This document shows, in pieces, positions 24,165-36,545 of a stretch of 64,000 bases of DNA. The notes under the pieces are model-generated. The model ran no database searches. It saw only the letters and a list, made by a program, of their open reading frames with translations, and was not told the DNA's origin. The stretch spans positions 124,001-188,000 of the forward strand of contig LATX02000213.1 in the NCBI GenBank assembly GCA_001466705.2, read 5' to 3'. The DNA comes from Moniliophthora roreri. Lineage: Eukaryota; Basidiomycota; Agaricomycetes; Agaricales; Marasmiaceae. The translations under genes were made by a program, and so were the position numbers. The stretch's first letter is position 1; each line of letters begins with the position of its first letter.

Positions 24165-25302
24165 TAGGGCAAGAGAGCCAGGCTCAGCCGTAGTAGGACT
24201 GCCGGTAGGCATCGATATGTTCTCAAATGACCAGATTGATGAACTATCGTTGTCATGTTGAGGTGCGGATGAGCACATCTTTTTTATGTGAATCCACGGC
24301 CGTTTGAGGGCAGCTTTCGACTTGGTAAAACTTGGCCTCCCGAGAAATCGTCGAGGAGTTCTTCGGCTTCGAGCGCGGAGAGACAATTTCGGTGAGAAGG
24401 TGATCGTGGGGTGAGGAAAGAGATGCGAAAGGCAACAGACCATCGTAATAGCTGACGGGGGGTTGGAGAACTGTAGACAATGGTATCAAGTTCAGAGAAG
24501 TCTTTATACTCAGTTCACTGTGGCAGAAATCAAAGCGGTGTTTCCAAATGAGAGAACAATGGAAGTGACGGCTGAGTGCTCGGGCCCAGAACGATGCTGC
24601 CACAACTCCAATATAGTACATCGGATGGCTTTCTGGGTATTCAGCAGAATCGAGCTAGAGCGCAGAAATCGACACGAATTGAGCAAATCGGCAGGGCGTA
24701 GGAGCAAGTTGGACATCAAAAAAGCCTGGGAAAAAATTTTCCTGCGCCGGCTCTAGTCTCTGGTTGCGGCGCAACCCAGCTACCATTGTGAGCTACTGCG
24801 ACTTCCTCCATACCCTCAATTTCTCCAATATAAGTCTCATTTTTGAATTTACCCGGAACGCCTGCATCTGACTGAAGATAGCCTGTGGGAAGAGATGTAC
24901 AGGTAGAGCTGGGGAGAATTGCGCATCGAAACATGTAAACGGACTGGAAAGGTTCCAGGTGGGTGTTGTTTACTCTATTGAAGCGCCCCGAGATATTTGG
25001 AAGGGTCTCCATCACATACGCGTATGATATGCCCCTCACGCTGCTCTGACCTTGGTCCTTACAGTGGCCTACGGGAAGAACGTAAGAACGTGCTTCAAGA
25101 TATGGGAAGTCTGTGATCAAGTCCTGATGCATATGCATGCATGACCACCGGCCCGCACGGTAGCTTCCCGGGTCCTGATATCAGTCGGCGCGAGTCCGTG
25201 AAGGTGTACTGCGTTGGTATATACCGTCGGCCTGAATGGAATGCCCCACATCCGACTTCTCGTTACAACACAACCAAGGCTTGCAAACCCCTAGTCTTTT
25301 TA

Positions 25303-25352
25303 GTGAAATCCGTACGTTACGGACTTTTCACGGAAAATCGTACGGATTTCAC
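25303..25352. promoter_or_regulatory. 14-bp perfect inverted repeat in bidirectional promoter
   Basis: Arms GTGAAATCCGTACG (25303-25316) and CGTACGGATTTCAC (25339-25352) are exact reverse complements around a 22-bp loop that itself contains CGGACTTTTCACGG. It lies between the divergent starts at 25138 (minus) and 25713 (plus), so a dimeric regulator site or cruciform is possible. The duplicate is at 23455-23504. Confidence 0.7.
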
Positions 25353-25670
25353 CCAATCTCAAAATCATGCAGGTGGGCTTGTGGTTGCGCTCTTGGCACG
25401 TATTACTGAGTCGAGCGAGGCCTCTCGTTTGGACTTTGCTGCAGAAAAAGTGCTAGTTGGCTTTAGTCGTCCTGCATATTGAAGAAGTGGGCGAATGATG
25501 ATCGCAAATGCCGCTATGCCGTCCTTTCGCAGAAAGAACTGAATACAGAGTCAACTTCGAAAGTCATCCGCTCAGTTGTTTACAACATCTTCACCACCAG
25601 TCGTCGTCATAAGTAACTGAAGTGATGTTACTTACCCCGGGGGGTGATTGTCTTGGCAGAATGGTGTTTA

Positions 25671-25687
25671 AAAGCTCGACGAGCTTT
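25671..25687. promoter_or_regulatory. 8-bp inverted repeat just upstream of GMC start
   Basis: AAAGCTCG and CGAGCTTT flank one base, ending about 26 bp before the ATG at 25713, in the 5' leader next to a TTTAAA element. The same structure is in the duplicate copy at 23823-23839. Confidence 0.55.
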
Positions 25688-25712
25688 CAACCTCGAAACA
25701 AAGTAACTCCCG

Positions 25713-28557
25713 ATGCGTTTCTCACCGGTTCTGGTTTCTGTGTTATTCGCCACGGCTACGCTCTCTCAGTCGACAGACGTGTACGATTATATCGTCGGTG
25801 AGCAGCTCTTGTTATCATGTTTCAACAACAATCGCTGACCAGTCTGTACAGTCGGTGGAGGGACAGCAGGACTCTCCTTGGCCATTCGTCTGTCTGAAAA
25901 CCCAGATCTCAAGGTGCTGGTGCTAGAAGCTGGAGAAAGGTTTGTACTCATTTGCTGCTATACATAAAAATCCGCACTCCTTACAATTGCTCACGTACAG
26001 CGGTCTTGACAAGTAAACAATTCGCCGTGTGCTCTCCTTCGTTTTCTGATCTGATACTTAGCCCTAATATTACCGATATCCGAAACCGATACTTGCCATA
26101 TGACACCCAAATTGACTGGTGAGAGAATTGGTTTCTCCAGCTGGAACATCAGAATGAATACTTCTTTCAGGGCGCTTCCTACTGTCCCACAATCTGCTGC
26201 AGGGGACCGTGTCTACATGCATCGACAGGGAAAAGCTCTGGGCGGAAGTAGCGCTATCAACGGTGCGGTATACCTCCGGCCCGACGTCCGCGAGTTCCAA
26301 GTTTATGAAGCACTTGGTGCGAAAGGGTGGTGTGTAGGCTTGGCTGCCTAGTACTTGCAACATCAATTGATTTAGCAATGCAGGTCTTGGGAGTCTTTCC
26401 TGGAATACTTCAAGAGAAGCGAAACACTAGTTACGGAGGGAGACACGTTTGGTCTCGAGCCTGACCTAGCATCACATGGTACAGAAGGTCCCATTCAAGT
26501 TTCTTTTGGGCATGGTGTCTCGAGGTTTGTTTTTTCACTTTGAAGACGACTTTCTGCGTACTCAGGCCTGCTTTCTACTATAGCTTCTTCCGCGAGTATG
26601 CGATGCCGACATTTAAGAACCTCGGTCAAGAAGTCAATGCCGATGTCAGTGATGGTACTCCTATTGGTGGCGCTCCAATGCAGTTGGTGAGTTATCAGTA
26701 CTCCTCTGGAGGATTTCGTACTAATTTAATACTCCAAGACCTTGTTTGATGGCACTTTCAATCGGTCATACGCAGCAAACTCTTACTGTAAGCTAGCCAA
26801 TGCTAAAGTTCCAAGTCCGTGACACTCAGGCATCGACAGACCTTCCAAACCGTGAGCGAGAGAATTTGGTTGTTTTGACGGAAAGCCTGGTCTCGAAGAT
26901 TACTTGGGGCGAAGACCAAGATGGTCTTGCAGTAGCCAATGGCGTCGAGTACACCTCGGCTAATGGAACTTCGACTGCGGTATGTGAAACATTAAGGTGA
27001 AATTCCCTACTACTGAACTATTATTCAGAACGGCAAGAACATCATTGTTAGCTCCGGTGCATTAAATACACCCAAAGTTCTCGAGCTTAGTGGCATTGGT
27101 GATCCCCTCGTCTTGAGCGGGTAAGCTAAACTCTAATCTTGGACAAGTATAATTTGTTTAATTTCCTTAGCATTGGCATCGAACTCAAGGTCAATAACAC
27201 TGGCGTAGGAAAGAACTTGCAAAACCGTAGGACAAGACTTTTCGTCGAGGTTGATCCACGGCTGATCGCTCTTGTTCGATAGAATACGGCATCAACGTTC
27301 GTTACAAGCTAAAAGATGGCGCCGCGGAAATCGGTGACGAGTTCCAGGCACCTCTGATGAACTTGGTTCCTGCACAGATCGTCCTATCGCCCGAGGACCT
27401 GGCCAGATCCGCTGAGATTCTGACAGAGCCCGTAAGCACTTTTGCTTTATGTTATAACGATGACTTGCTGACCCTTTGACACCCAGACTAACGACATATC
27501 ACAAGCCCAGTTCGATGGTCTCAAGAAGCTCATCGACGATGGGGTTGCTCAGACTGAAATCTTGTGGGTAAGTACTGCTGAAAGTCGGGAGTTCCTACAA
27601 AGCACGTGCCTGATGATAAATAAATGTAGGGTGTCGTTGCCGGCGAAAACGGCAGCGTAGAGTTACAGCTCTACACCACCGATTTGCACACATTCTCTCG
27701 TGGAACATCTGTAAGCATTCTTGTTTTTCAGCTGGTCAGATGTGCTGATAGTATCTCCATCTCAGCACGCAAGTTCCTCGAACCCCGAAGACAAAGTTAT
27801 CGTTGATCCTCAATAGTATGTCTGGCACTGTCGCTCGAACCTGTCTGGTCTGATTAAGGTGTACTAAACCAGCTTCTCTGCTGAACACGACTGGTGGTAC
27901 CTCGCCAAAGCCGTCATGTATTCTCGCAACATAACTGCTGCAGAACCTCTCAAGAGTATCATTGACTGTATGTGGACGGGAATTTTCACCTTGGGGGGTT
28001 ACTGACACATTATCTCAGACGAAGTACTTCCTGGTGCCAACTATACCACCACCGAGAGCGTCCAACAATGGCTTCTTCCTAACTTTAGGTCGATGTATGT
28101 CCTCAAAGGCTCTCTTATCCTCGTGATACTCATACTTTGAATCATAGGTCTCACTTCGTTGGAACAGCATCTGCGTGTACGTTCTCAGTTCCTTTGATTC
28201 CATAAGGCTCATTATTTTCCTTAGTGCCTCAAGAAGCTGGTGGCGTGGTGGACCCCGAAACTCTGATAGTAGTACGGCTTACATCCTCCGAATAACGGTG
28301 TATATCTGCTGACGATTGTCCATGCGTGGTATTAGTACGGCACAAGGTATGAACCTCTCCATACATCCATGAACTCAGCTCACCGAACTCATAGCAATGT
28401 CCGTGTCGTTGACTGTTCCGTAGTTCCGCTGATACCCGGAATACACACCCAGGTCTGCTCATTTCCCTCCACTCACCGATTACTGACCGTGATCTCTTAG
28501 TCCATCGCCTACGCTATCGCAGAAAAGGCTGCTGACACTTTGAAGAATGCAGCTTGA
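25713..28557 (+). CDS. secreted GMC oxidoreductase (AA3-type, aryl-alcohol/glucose oxidase-like)
   Basis: More than a dozen short exons. A signal peptide (MRFSPVLVSVLFATATLSQS) is followed by the FAD-binding VVGGGTAGLSLAIRLSE and VLVLEAGES. GMC signature 1 is QGKALGGSSAINGAVYLRP. Signature 2 is NIIVSSGALNTPKVLELSGI. The catalytic end has SHFVGTASALP, then a second His in PLIPGIHTQSIAYA, and closes AEKAADTLKNAA. Such enzymes oxidise alcohols or sugars, making H2O2 that feeds lignin-degrading peroxidases. In the exon near 27230 the GT..AG intron 27228-27282 joins KNLQN to YGINVRYKLKDG, avoiding a stop. The first exon pair is present twice because of the 1,847-bp duplication. Confidence 0.9.
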
Positions 28558-28868
28558 GTTGCCGATCAATGACAAGTTTGATGATGTATGTAGCAAGAAC
28601 AACGGCCGAATCGGAGTGTACATTTCTCTGTAGACGCTATTTCACAACCAGGGTCCTTTTGCCGCCTGCATTCCGATCCTAAACACACCTCTATCTGCTG
28701 TGCAGCCTTTGGTGCAGGCTCTTTTGCCTGACATCTCAAGAACTCGTTGCTTCTTGCTGCTCCAAGTGAAGACGCCTCTAGCTTCCGCTTTCTTGACTCG
28801 TGGAACTCCATACTCAGTTGTTGAGCTTCATGCTGGAACTGCAGCGACGAATAATCGACAATAGTAAG

Positions 28869-29625
28869 TTATTGGGATGCTCCAGGCATGAAGGAGTCGC
28901 TCTTGGTCAAAGCGTTCCAAGTCTTTCTGCCTCTGAAAGTGATTCGTAATGACTCGCATGCCAGCGCTGCGTACAGATAGCAACTGTCATGGATCGTGTA
29001 GTCAGGTCGTGTGTCTGTGACCTGGCGCAACATTATTGCAAGGTCAAGGACTGTTGGCTTCGTGTAGGCATACGTGATCGTGTACATATGACGAAACGAT
29101 GCTCCTTCGCCGTAAGCCATCGTGACAGCCTCCTTCCACGTAATGTGCCTCGGGTAGGATTTCGGGAGGAGGATAATGTGGTCTTTGGCTGATGTATCGA
29201 CGCCGAGACCACTACTGTGAAGGTACTGCGGAAGAAGAGCCACGAATGATGCGAGTGCGTGTCCAAAAGAACTATGCCCGTTTCTCTGGTGCGATCGCCG
29301 CCTCCTGCGTTCGAAGAGAATTGTAGTGGTGATCGTATCTTTGTCATGCACGGACCCGATGGGATATGCAATCAACACTGCGACGGTTTCGTGTTGCTTT
29401 CGTTCAGTTGATTTGAGTAGAGTCATGGACAGGATTTGACGTGCGTCGTCCTGTGGACCCGCGTTTTGTCGGAACGGGTGCACGTCCAAATATACAATAC
29501 TCGAGTCGCTGTATTTGTTGACGACAAAGTCGTACTTTCTAATCCCCAAGGAAATATGCCCTCGAAGAGCTCTTGGAAGCGCTCCTGCGGGGCGATTATA
29601 GCAACGATAGATGAGCAACCAGCCG
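28869..29625 (-). CDS. unrecognised basidiomycete protein
   Basis: One long exon, open from a CTTCAG splice acceptor at 29625 to TAA at 28869, about 251 residues; a stop lies upstream in frame, so a first exon with the ATG is missing from my reading. Visible segments: YDFVVNKYSDSSIVYLDVHP, VAVLIAYPIGSVHD, a basic run ERRRRRSHQRNG, a hydrophobic stretch HALASFVALLPQYL, and DYTIHDSCYLYAALACESL. The pattern resembles lineage-specific Agaricomycete proteins of unknown role. No catalytic motif is seen. A minus-strand frame at 28566-28811 may be the 3' leader or a shadow. Confidence 0.5.
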
Positions 29626-29769
29626 CTGAAGACGGTCAGGAGTAAGAATGTTGGGCATTACTGAGCAGCGAAAGGAAGATGCTGCATGCCATTGGAATAT
29701 AGTCGTCATCTGTCAACCGTGAGATGGGGTGCTTGCAGCATATGGATATTGTTGGTGGCGGGAAGGCGA

Positions 29770-30242
29770 TTATGATCCAACTTGGTGATAGTAAGTCAGC
29801 CCTCCGAGTTCGGGTCCATTCTTGGTTTGACGATGCAAATTGACCTTGGGCCCTCGCCAGGGTATATACATGCAGTAGATATTCCCAGTGACTATCTCGT
29901 CGTATGCCTCCAGGTAGGAGATCCTTCCACGATTCGGACCATCAATGCACCATAGCCTTGTGAACTTCGGTTTGGAGTAACTGTCGTTCTGACCGTCTGT
30001 ACTATCGAAACAGCGAGAATTGTCAGTGACTTGTAAACTGTAGATCTTCTAACACTCAATCGAGGCAGTCTCCACCAACTTCCAATGTTGAAGCAGCCCG
30101 CTCAAGCGTATCTCACTGAGCAAATACGTCGATAGCCTGAAGATTTAGGGATGAGTACAGTAGGCGTAATTGATAAAACAACTTTGATCGGTCACCTGTA
30201 ACCGTGCGTGAAGGTTATATCAGTGGGTACTTGGAGCTCCAT
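29770..30242 (-). CDS. small three-exon protein of unknown function (119 aa)
   Basis: Exons 30242-30196, 30136-30056 and 30001-29770 use GT..AG introns and sum to exactly 120 codons including TAA. The protein starts MELQVPTDITFTHGYR, continues LSTYLLSEIRLSGLLQHW, and has a conserved-looking core: FTRLWCIDGPNRGRISYLEA then YDEIVTGNIYCMYIPW. There is no signal peptide. It is too short for a standalone automatic call, so it may be unannotated. It lies about 150 bp upstream of the 28.9-kb gene on the same strand and could in principle be its 5' part, though a stop codon separates them. Family not recognised. Confidence 0.55.
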
Positions 30243-30809
30243 GTAAAATCTTGCATCGGGACTATGGGAAGGTGCGAAGAAAAGAAACACGGGAACGTCG
30301 TGCGTCTGACTTTGACCACTTACTATCATCAACTCAGCCCGTCCCAACCTTCCATTCGCCACAGTTGACAAAGGATTTCACAACTTTAGAGAGCTGCACA
30401 AGGTATGCCATCTTACGAGCGTCGACATTTTCAACCAAGCTCGCGTAAAAACCTTTCGTTTCTAGGTCTTGCAGGATTGCTACATACGCTTTACATACCC
30501 AAATTATCACCCTAAATTTGTACAAATTGCTCGCTTTAACTCAAGGTGCGTGTCTCGGTACATCCAATGCTGCGAAAAACGCGTCTAAACCTACTTTCAG
30601 GCCAAACTCAACGCCCGAAACTGTGTCCCACAACATTTGGAATTAGCGAGCGTATTGTAAACGGTGTGTTATATGATCTTCCCTAAAGCGAGAATACACT
30701 GACGCGTGTTGTACAGGCGAACATTGCTACGTCTGAAAATCATGAAAACATTACCCCGGCCACCCCCACTCCCATAGACAGACAAATTGTCGCCCAACTC
30801 CTCCTTGAT
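30243..30809. other. spacer
   Basis: Short frames only. The sequence just before 30810 (reading PATPTPIDRQIVAQLLL) is open in the F-box frame and may be part of its original N-terminus. Confidence 0.4.
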
Positions 30810-32347
30810 ATGGAAAAGCATTTGAAGGACAATCAGTCCGAAATCAATCGTTTGAAGTCTGTCATACTTTCGTTGGAGAACAAGCGAAAGGGGCTGAAGA
30901 GAACGATGTCGATATGTCATTCGTTGCTATCACCCGTGCATAGGATTCCCGCCGAAGTTCTCGCGCAAATTTTTACCTTCTGCTGCGAAAAAAACACCCT
31001 TAAACCTATTTTTGTGAATTCCGGAATAGCTAGACGACGTCGCCGCATCTGGGTTGACATTACCCCAGCTGTAGATCTATCAAGAGTGTGCAGTCGGTGG
31101 AGGGAGGTTACGTTGTCAACGCCAAGACTTTGGTCCTCTATAGGGGTTGATTTCGATGAAAATGGTTGGAAGGGAGATGGCGATAGGCTGATGCGTATGG
31201 TACAGCTCTTTATAGCACGCTCCAAATCGTCCCCACTGGATCTGCAAGTAGACTTCTCTCATCCTGATCGGGATGACATCGCTCCGGAATTTGTGCCTGC
31301 GTTGCAGTGTCTCATTGATACCTGTAGCCGATGGTCTACTCTTTCGCTCATATACAGACAAGGCACACTCGAAAATCCCATTTTCCACTGTATACGAGGC
31401 CACCTTCCCATACTAAAACACCTTGCAATCACCGGCTTCGTATTTGACGATGACTCGGATCACGCACCTCTTGTTGATCTGTTCAGCGATTGTCCCGCTC
31501 TCGAATCTCTTCTCCTCCAGCCGGGAGTTATCCATAGGGATAAACTAAACCTACCGTGGCATCAGATCCGAAAACTGTCCTTCTACAGAACCGGTTGGGG
31601 GCCCAGGTTCGCTTCTCTATCCATGTTTCCAAATGTAGAGACGCTGGAACTGCTGAACTCGCACGGAGATGAACCAGTTGATGAACACTTTTGAAGGGGA
31701 TCATGTCACCTCCAACTCAAAGAAATTGATCATGGAAGTCGAATATCAAGAGGGGTTATCCGGTGTCCTTCGACATTCAACGTTTCCACACCTGACCTCC
31801 ATCGAGATATCAGGCCCATCTATCTTCTATGAGGACGATCGGACCTGGAAAGAATGGGAAGATGCACCGATGAAATTCTTCCTACTATGATCGTCATGTT
31901 CCATCACCTCCTTAATCATCCAGGACGTTCCCATCACAAGCGACCAAACAATTTTCTTGCTGCGGTTGCTACCAGAGTTGAAGTTACTTTCTCTCGGAGA
32001 ATACGGAATGCAAGAGCCTTGGTACAGGCAAATTTTGACTCAGTCTTTCATCCGCCTTTTGTCCGTAAACCACGATATCATCCATTCAATTCCTCTCCGG
32101 TCTCACACACCTTGCCCTCCATGCTTGCAGTAAAGATCTGGACCAAGTGGCTCTTCGGGAAGCTATTGCCTCCCGATGGCTCCCAGACCCTGAATACGCC
32201 TCTCAAATCGGAGCAGATTGCCTGCGGTCTGTTTCTATTAGGCTCATGGGGAAGGAAGGACCAGACATTGTTTTATACTCTCTACGGGGGCTTCAAGATG
32301 CAGGCATGCACGTAGAGATTGCACATATCAATGAGCAACTCGACTAG
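30810..32347 (+). pseudogene. F-box/LRR gene broken by frameshifts
   Basis: The first 294 codons read well: a coiled helix (SEINRLKSVILSLENKRKG), F-box (SPVHRIPAEVLAQIFTF, then DLSRVCSRWREVTLSTPRLW) and leucine-rich strands. After codon 294 (stop near 31694) homologous segments continue in other frames: HLTSIEISGPSIFYEDDRTW in one, DVPITSDQTIFLLRLLPELK in another, and the family C-terminus RSVSIRLMGKEGPDIVLYSL to 32347 in a third. The intact intronless paralogue at 41737 has all these parts in one 533-codon frame, so at least three lesions rather than introns are the better explanation. A truncated protein with a working F-box might still be made. Confidence 0.75.
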
Positions 32348-32526
32348 ATCCTGCCTTGTTCACTATACGGACTCCGATTGCTCTGTTCATACTATAGCGA
32401 TAGTAATGATGCTCCGCATCCTCATACCACTGAACTAAATTTTGTCTGCCCGAATTATCGTGCAATATGTACATACATTTGGGCTTTCGTCTGCACAACG
32501 AACTACACACAGAGCCTGAGAAAAAT

Positions 32527-35083
32527 ATGATCTCACAAGTCGGCAGATCTTCTCGAGAGATTGGCGCGATTAGCCATTCGATCGGAGAGCCTGTAAGTAT
32601 GTCGGAGAAGTATGACCACCTCGCACAGCTGCCTGTGCCTGTTTCTGCAGTATTCGTAGACAAGAATGGTGAGTGCTCCAACGATTCAATTCGATATATG
32701 AACCCTTACTGTTGCAGTGATACAACTAAACTCTTCTGCACGAGATCATACAAGGAACGCCAAGCGTACTCTGTCGAAATCGATTTTCATCACCCCAGAC
32801 TCCTCGTTTTCGTCGCCGAATCAAGAGATCGGCGACATCGCACTCTCCAGCGTATCTGAATCGCGAACATATCGCGCTGTTCTGCGAGAGACAGGCTCGG
32901 GAGATAAAAAGAAGCGTTTCGCGGAGATCTGGAATAAGGAGAATGTAGTGGTTTGCAAAGATGTGACGGATATCCATGGCGCGTTTTATAACGATGGTGA
33001 GAGTCAAGTCTTTCATCTAGCAGTAGCATTGAATGACCTGTGTACCTGGTGAACAGACTACGTTTCATCTCTGTCGTTCTCGCCTTCCGAAAACGCCATT
33101 ATTTACGTTGCTGAAGAGAAGTTCTCACAATCAAAAGACATCCCCGCACATTATCTTTACAAGCAATCGTTTGGAGAAGGTCTTCCCGATAAAAAACGCC
33201 CTGCCATATTCGCATTCTCGTGGGATGCAGAGTTCGAAAACACGACCCTAGTGCGCCTGGAGACAAGCAGTCCGAACGTCCTTTTCGGTCAAGCTGTATT
33301 TTCGACGAAGGAGAACGTCATCTTCGCCACTGGCTATGAACATACGTTGGGTGGACGTTTACTCGGTATCAAAGGATGTTTTAATCGTCCCACGGGCATC
33401 TGGAGGCTCACTTTCGAGAAGAATGCCTTGCAGGATGCCGTGGAGAAGGCAAAAGACCAAGTTGACTTACCCATCGCTGTGGATTGCAAACTTTTCAAGC
33501 TGACCCCGCCCCAGTCTTCATGCCGATCACCCCGGTTAGCTCGAGGCTCAAACCAACTCCTGTGGTTGGCTCAGGCTTCTGCTGGTGCTCATGCAGGCAC
33601 TACCCAGTTACAATCCGTAGATATCACAACAGCCATTAACGATTTCTCTGAAAATCAGATCAAGTCTATCGTCGATATCGTAGACGCTCCTTCGAGTGCT
33701 GGAGAGTTCCCTGGATTCAATCCCGATCCCACTTTACCCAGCTCACCGTTGGTCCGACTTGGTGACAGGGAACATCTGGTAGTGCATTCCGTTTGGGGTT
33801 CGCGTACCACTATCCTTTTCATTTCAATCAAAGATGGTTCAGTCAAGAACTTGACACCTCTCGAGGACAATCTGCCATACAGCTGGAGCGTGTTGTGCAC
33901 GGATAACGACAAAAGAGTCATTTGCATTCGAAGCTCAAACACAGTGCCGTTCGAAGTTGTCCTAGGTGAATTTGATGATCAGGGGAATGTTTCTTGGAGA
34001 GTTTTGCAGGAGTCTTTGTCACTATTACCCCAATCAGGTGCGTTCTTTGTCCCTCATTACTTGTCCATAATCTTATTCTACTTTAGTTCAAGATGGATTG
34101 CGGGCTCTAAAAGTCGGTATCATTACGATACCTGACCGTCATCCTACAGAAAGTATTCTCATTCAGCAGTCAAAGGTAGAGGAGGGCCGTATACCTCCTC
34201 ACATTGTTATACCGCATGGAGGTCCACACGCTACAAGTGTTGTTCGCTTTGATGTTACAGTAGCAGGTTTTGCACTTGAAGGGTGTAAGGTCATTTCTCA
34301 CTGTTCCAGCATTATATTCAAGCGTCCGCAGATAATGTCTCCGTTCCGAACTACACCGGCTCATTAGGCTTCGGGGAAACCCACGTCCGAGCACTCCTCG
34401 GGAACTGCGGCACCTTGGACGTTGGCGACTGTATCGCGTCTGTTAGACATATGGTGAAACTCGGTGTAGCCGAAGAAGCACCCTCGAAATTGTTCGTGGT
34501 CGGTGGAAGTCACGGTGGATTCCTTACTGGACATCGTAAGCGATATATTTCGGCAAATATGACCCCTGAACTCACAGATTGCGTCGTAACAGTGATTGGC
34601 CAGTATCCTGACACCTTCACAGCTGCTTCTCTCCGCAACCCAGTCATGTCTTGCGGCGAAGTGTCTACTTCCGATATCAGAGATTGGTTCTGGGCAGAAT
34701 TCGGCAGAGACTATCCAATTCAATCTAGCGAAGTTGGTTCTGACGGTTGCTCTATCCCTGTGGTGAAATCAGTTGGAGTCATGACGCCCGAGCTGTACGA
34801 CGTATTGTTCAAGGCGTCTCCCATTGCGTATGTCGAGAAAGTCAAGGCTGCGGTCTTACTCTGCATTGGTGGCTCGGACAAACGTGTAGCGCCGACGCAA
34901 GGAATTGACTATTATCATGCTCTGAAAGCAGCGAGAGCGAAAGGAAAGAATGGGTTGAAAAGCGACAATGACGACGGTGTAGAGATGCTATGGTTCCAGG
35001 AAGATGGACACCCTCTGGACAGTGTGGAGGCTACCAGGATCAGCTTCATACGCACAGCGGAATGGTTCAAAACGAGACTCTAG
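32527..35083 (+). CDS. acylaminoacyl-peptidase (prolyl oligopeptidase family S9)
   Basis: Exons 32527-32668, 32718-32996, 33057-34037, 34087-34284, 34332-34535 and 34593-35083 sum to 765 codons with stop, the usual APEH length. The first half is a beta-propeller (FSPSENAIIYVAEEKF, IFAFSWDAEFENT). The alpha/beta-hydrolase half has PHIVIPHGGPHATSVVRFD, YTGSLGFGE, catalytic Ser in VVGGSHGGFLTGH, catalytic Asp in CIGGSDKRVAPTQG and catalytic His in WFQEDGHPLDSVEA. It releases N-acylated amino acids from peptide N-termini, in the cytosol. An in-frame ATG also exists at 32467; 32527 gives a better fit. Confidence 0.92.
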
Positions 35084-36300
35084 TGCTAGATGTTGAACAG
35101 TGAAGACACACGAAATTATGTAAAGAAGCTGTGTAACTGTAAGACAAGTCGCAATGTACAAGAGAAACCCCTGTCTCGCTCGTCTCTTCTTAAACGTCAC
35201 CTGCAGGCTCGCGACCAGATTGGCCGAGATTCCTAGGTTGACTAGCAAGATCAAGTTCCAATCCTCATCAGAATTCCGCAAACAGGATTCGAGTTGGCGT
35301 ACGTATGAATGGAACAGCGCCATAGGGTATCATTTACCTTTACATCATGTCAGTGACAATGTCCTGGTTGAAAACGAGTTGGAGCACGCACCTTGGTGAC
35401 AATCCCTTGCACAATGACCGTTGACATTGGCAAAGGAAAAAAAAAACGCCTTTCTATCCCAAAGACAGAGTGAACAGTTCTTGACCTGTGTCAATAAGTA
35501 CGCCAAGGTACGCCATATTATTTACCTGGTGAGCCAGAAGCCTGGTAGGAAACCTCTAGAGTCAAGGTGCAGCTGAGGAGGAGCAAAACCAGAATTTCAG
35601 ACCTGAGAGATTATCAATGAGCTTCAGGGCGACCAAAATATGAGATGGTCGTGAAAAGATGGGAATCCGGATCGAGGCACTGTCAATGTCACGGCGTTAC
35701 TCCCCGCGTCGTGTCTTATCCTATAACACGTCCAAAGGCAAATGTCATTTTCCAGCGATCCGCTCGGACCTCAAATTCATCGGATTCCCTTTCGGAAGAA
35801 TACTACAAAGTCATATGCGTTATTACCATCTAGTAACCACCATCGTTCCGGTGGAGCACCTGCAGCATGACCCGGCAAGGTTCAAGAGGTTCAGAGTTAT
35901 TCCGTGCAGACCATGAAAACGTCCTCATCAGAAACGGCTCCTCATCTGTCCCTTGTCAATACGATTCCAACATCTCAAGTCCTCGACCTCTTTTCAAGCT
36001 TTGGCGATGCGCTAGCGATCAGCAGGACGCACACTACAGGCTTTCACGACTGTGGCACCAGGTGGTTTTTTTATACATAGATTGGCCATTTGGATTCTTG
36101 GAATTCGCTGACGGAACTCAAATGGAATCATCTTATCGCTCATCTCATAAACGTTTATGCCATTTCGACAATCAACATGTTACATATGTGATACAAACTT
36201 CAGAAGCTTTCAGATGGCTTTCCGAATTCCACCACGCACACATTTTCAGGATTCCTGCTTCAAAGGGCATGTTATGGTGCTAATGCTGTCCTTCTAAGCA
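35084..36300. other. spacer, possible orphan exon
   Basis: An ATG at about 35909 opens a short frame (MKTSSSETAPHLSLVNTIPT) ending at a possible donor near 36060, with no partner exon found. Otherwise no gene is supported. Confidence 0.35.
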
Positions 36301-36545
36301 ATCATCACGTTCCCCAAAACTTTGCTCGCGTCCTTTCTCCTAGCTGCTGTTGCTTTGTCCCAGGATCCGAGCGTCTCTTTTGAACGTGTGATCGGTATGT
36401 CTTCCCGTCATTCGATTTAATTGACTTACTATTCATCGAGGTACCTGTTTCTCGTAGTCGGAGGTGGAACTACTGGCTTAACTGTTGCTGTATGTTTGTC
36501 CGAAGATCCCAATGTAAAAGGTCACGGTAATTGAAGCAGGGGGAA
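36301..36545 (+). pseudogene. 5' fragment of a GMC oxidoreductase gene
   Basis: A signal-like segment (LLASFLLAAVALSQ) and, after an intron with a CGTAG-type end, VGGGTTGLTVAVCLSEDPN with an extra A that shifts the frame before VTVIEAGG. This is the FAD-binding N-terminus of a GMC enzyme, like that of the intact gene at 25.7 kb. No ATG or downstream GMC segment is found; the homology stops where the CpG-free repeat begins (about 36526-36545). Confidence 0.75.

Larger units (their letters stand above)
24165..26011. repeat. tandem duplicate copy 2 (1,847 bp)
   Basis: Second copy of 22317-24163. Its right side runs on into the full GMC gene. The minus-strand unknown gene in this copy lacks its C-terminal exons, as expected if two overlapping contig ends were concatenated. 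Confidence 0.95.

Noticed and set aside
24165..25138. Second copy of the minus-strand unknown gene
   Set aside because: It is an exact repeat of the first copy next to an N and lacks the terminal exons; treated as an assembly duplicate.
27228..27282. Apparent stop (TAG) inside the GMC gene
   Set aside because: The stretch has GT..AG ends and its removal restores the frame, so it is an intron.
28566..28811. 81-aa minus-strand frame (MEFHESRKRK start)
   Set aside because: It was considered a continuation of the 28.9-kb gene, but that gene ends at a stop at 28869 with no splice donor before it.
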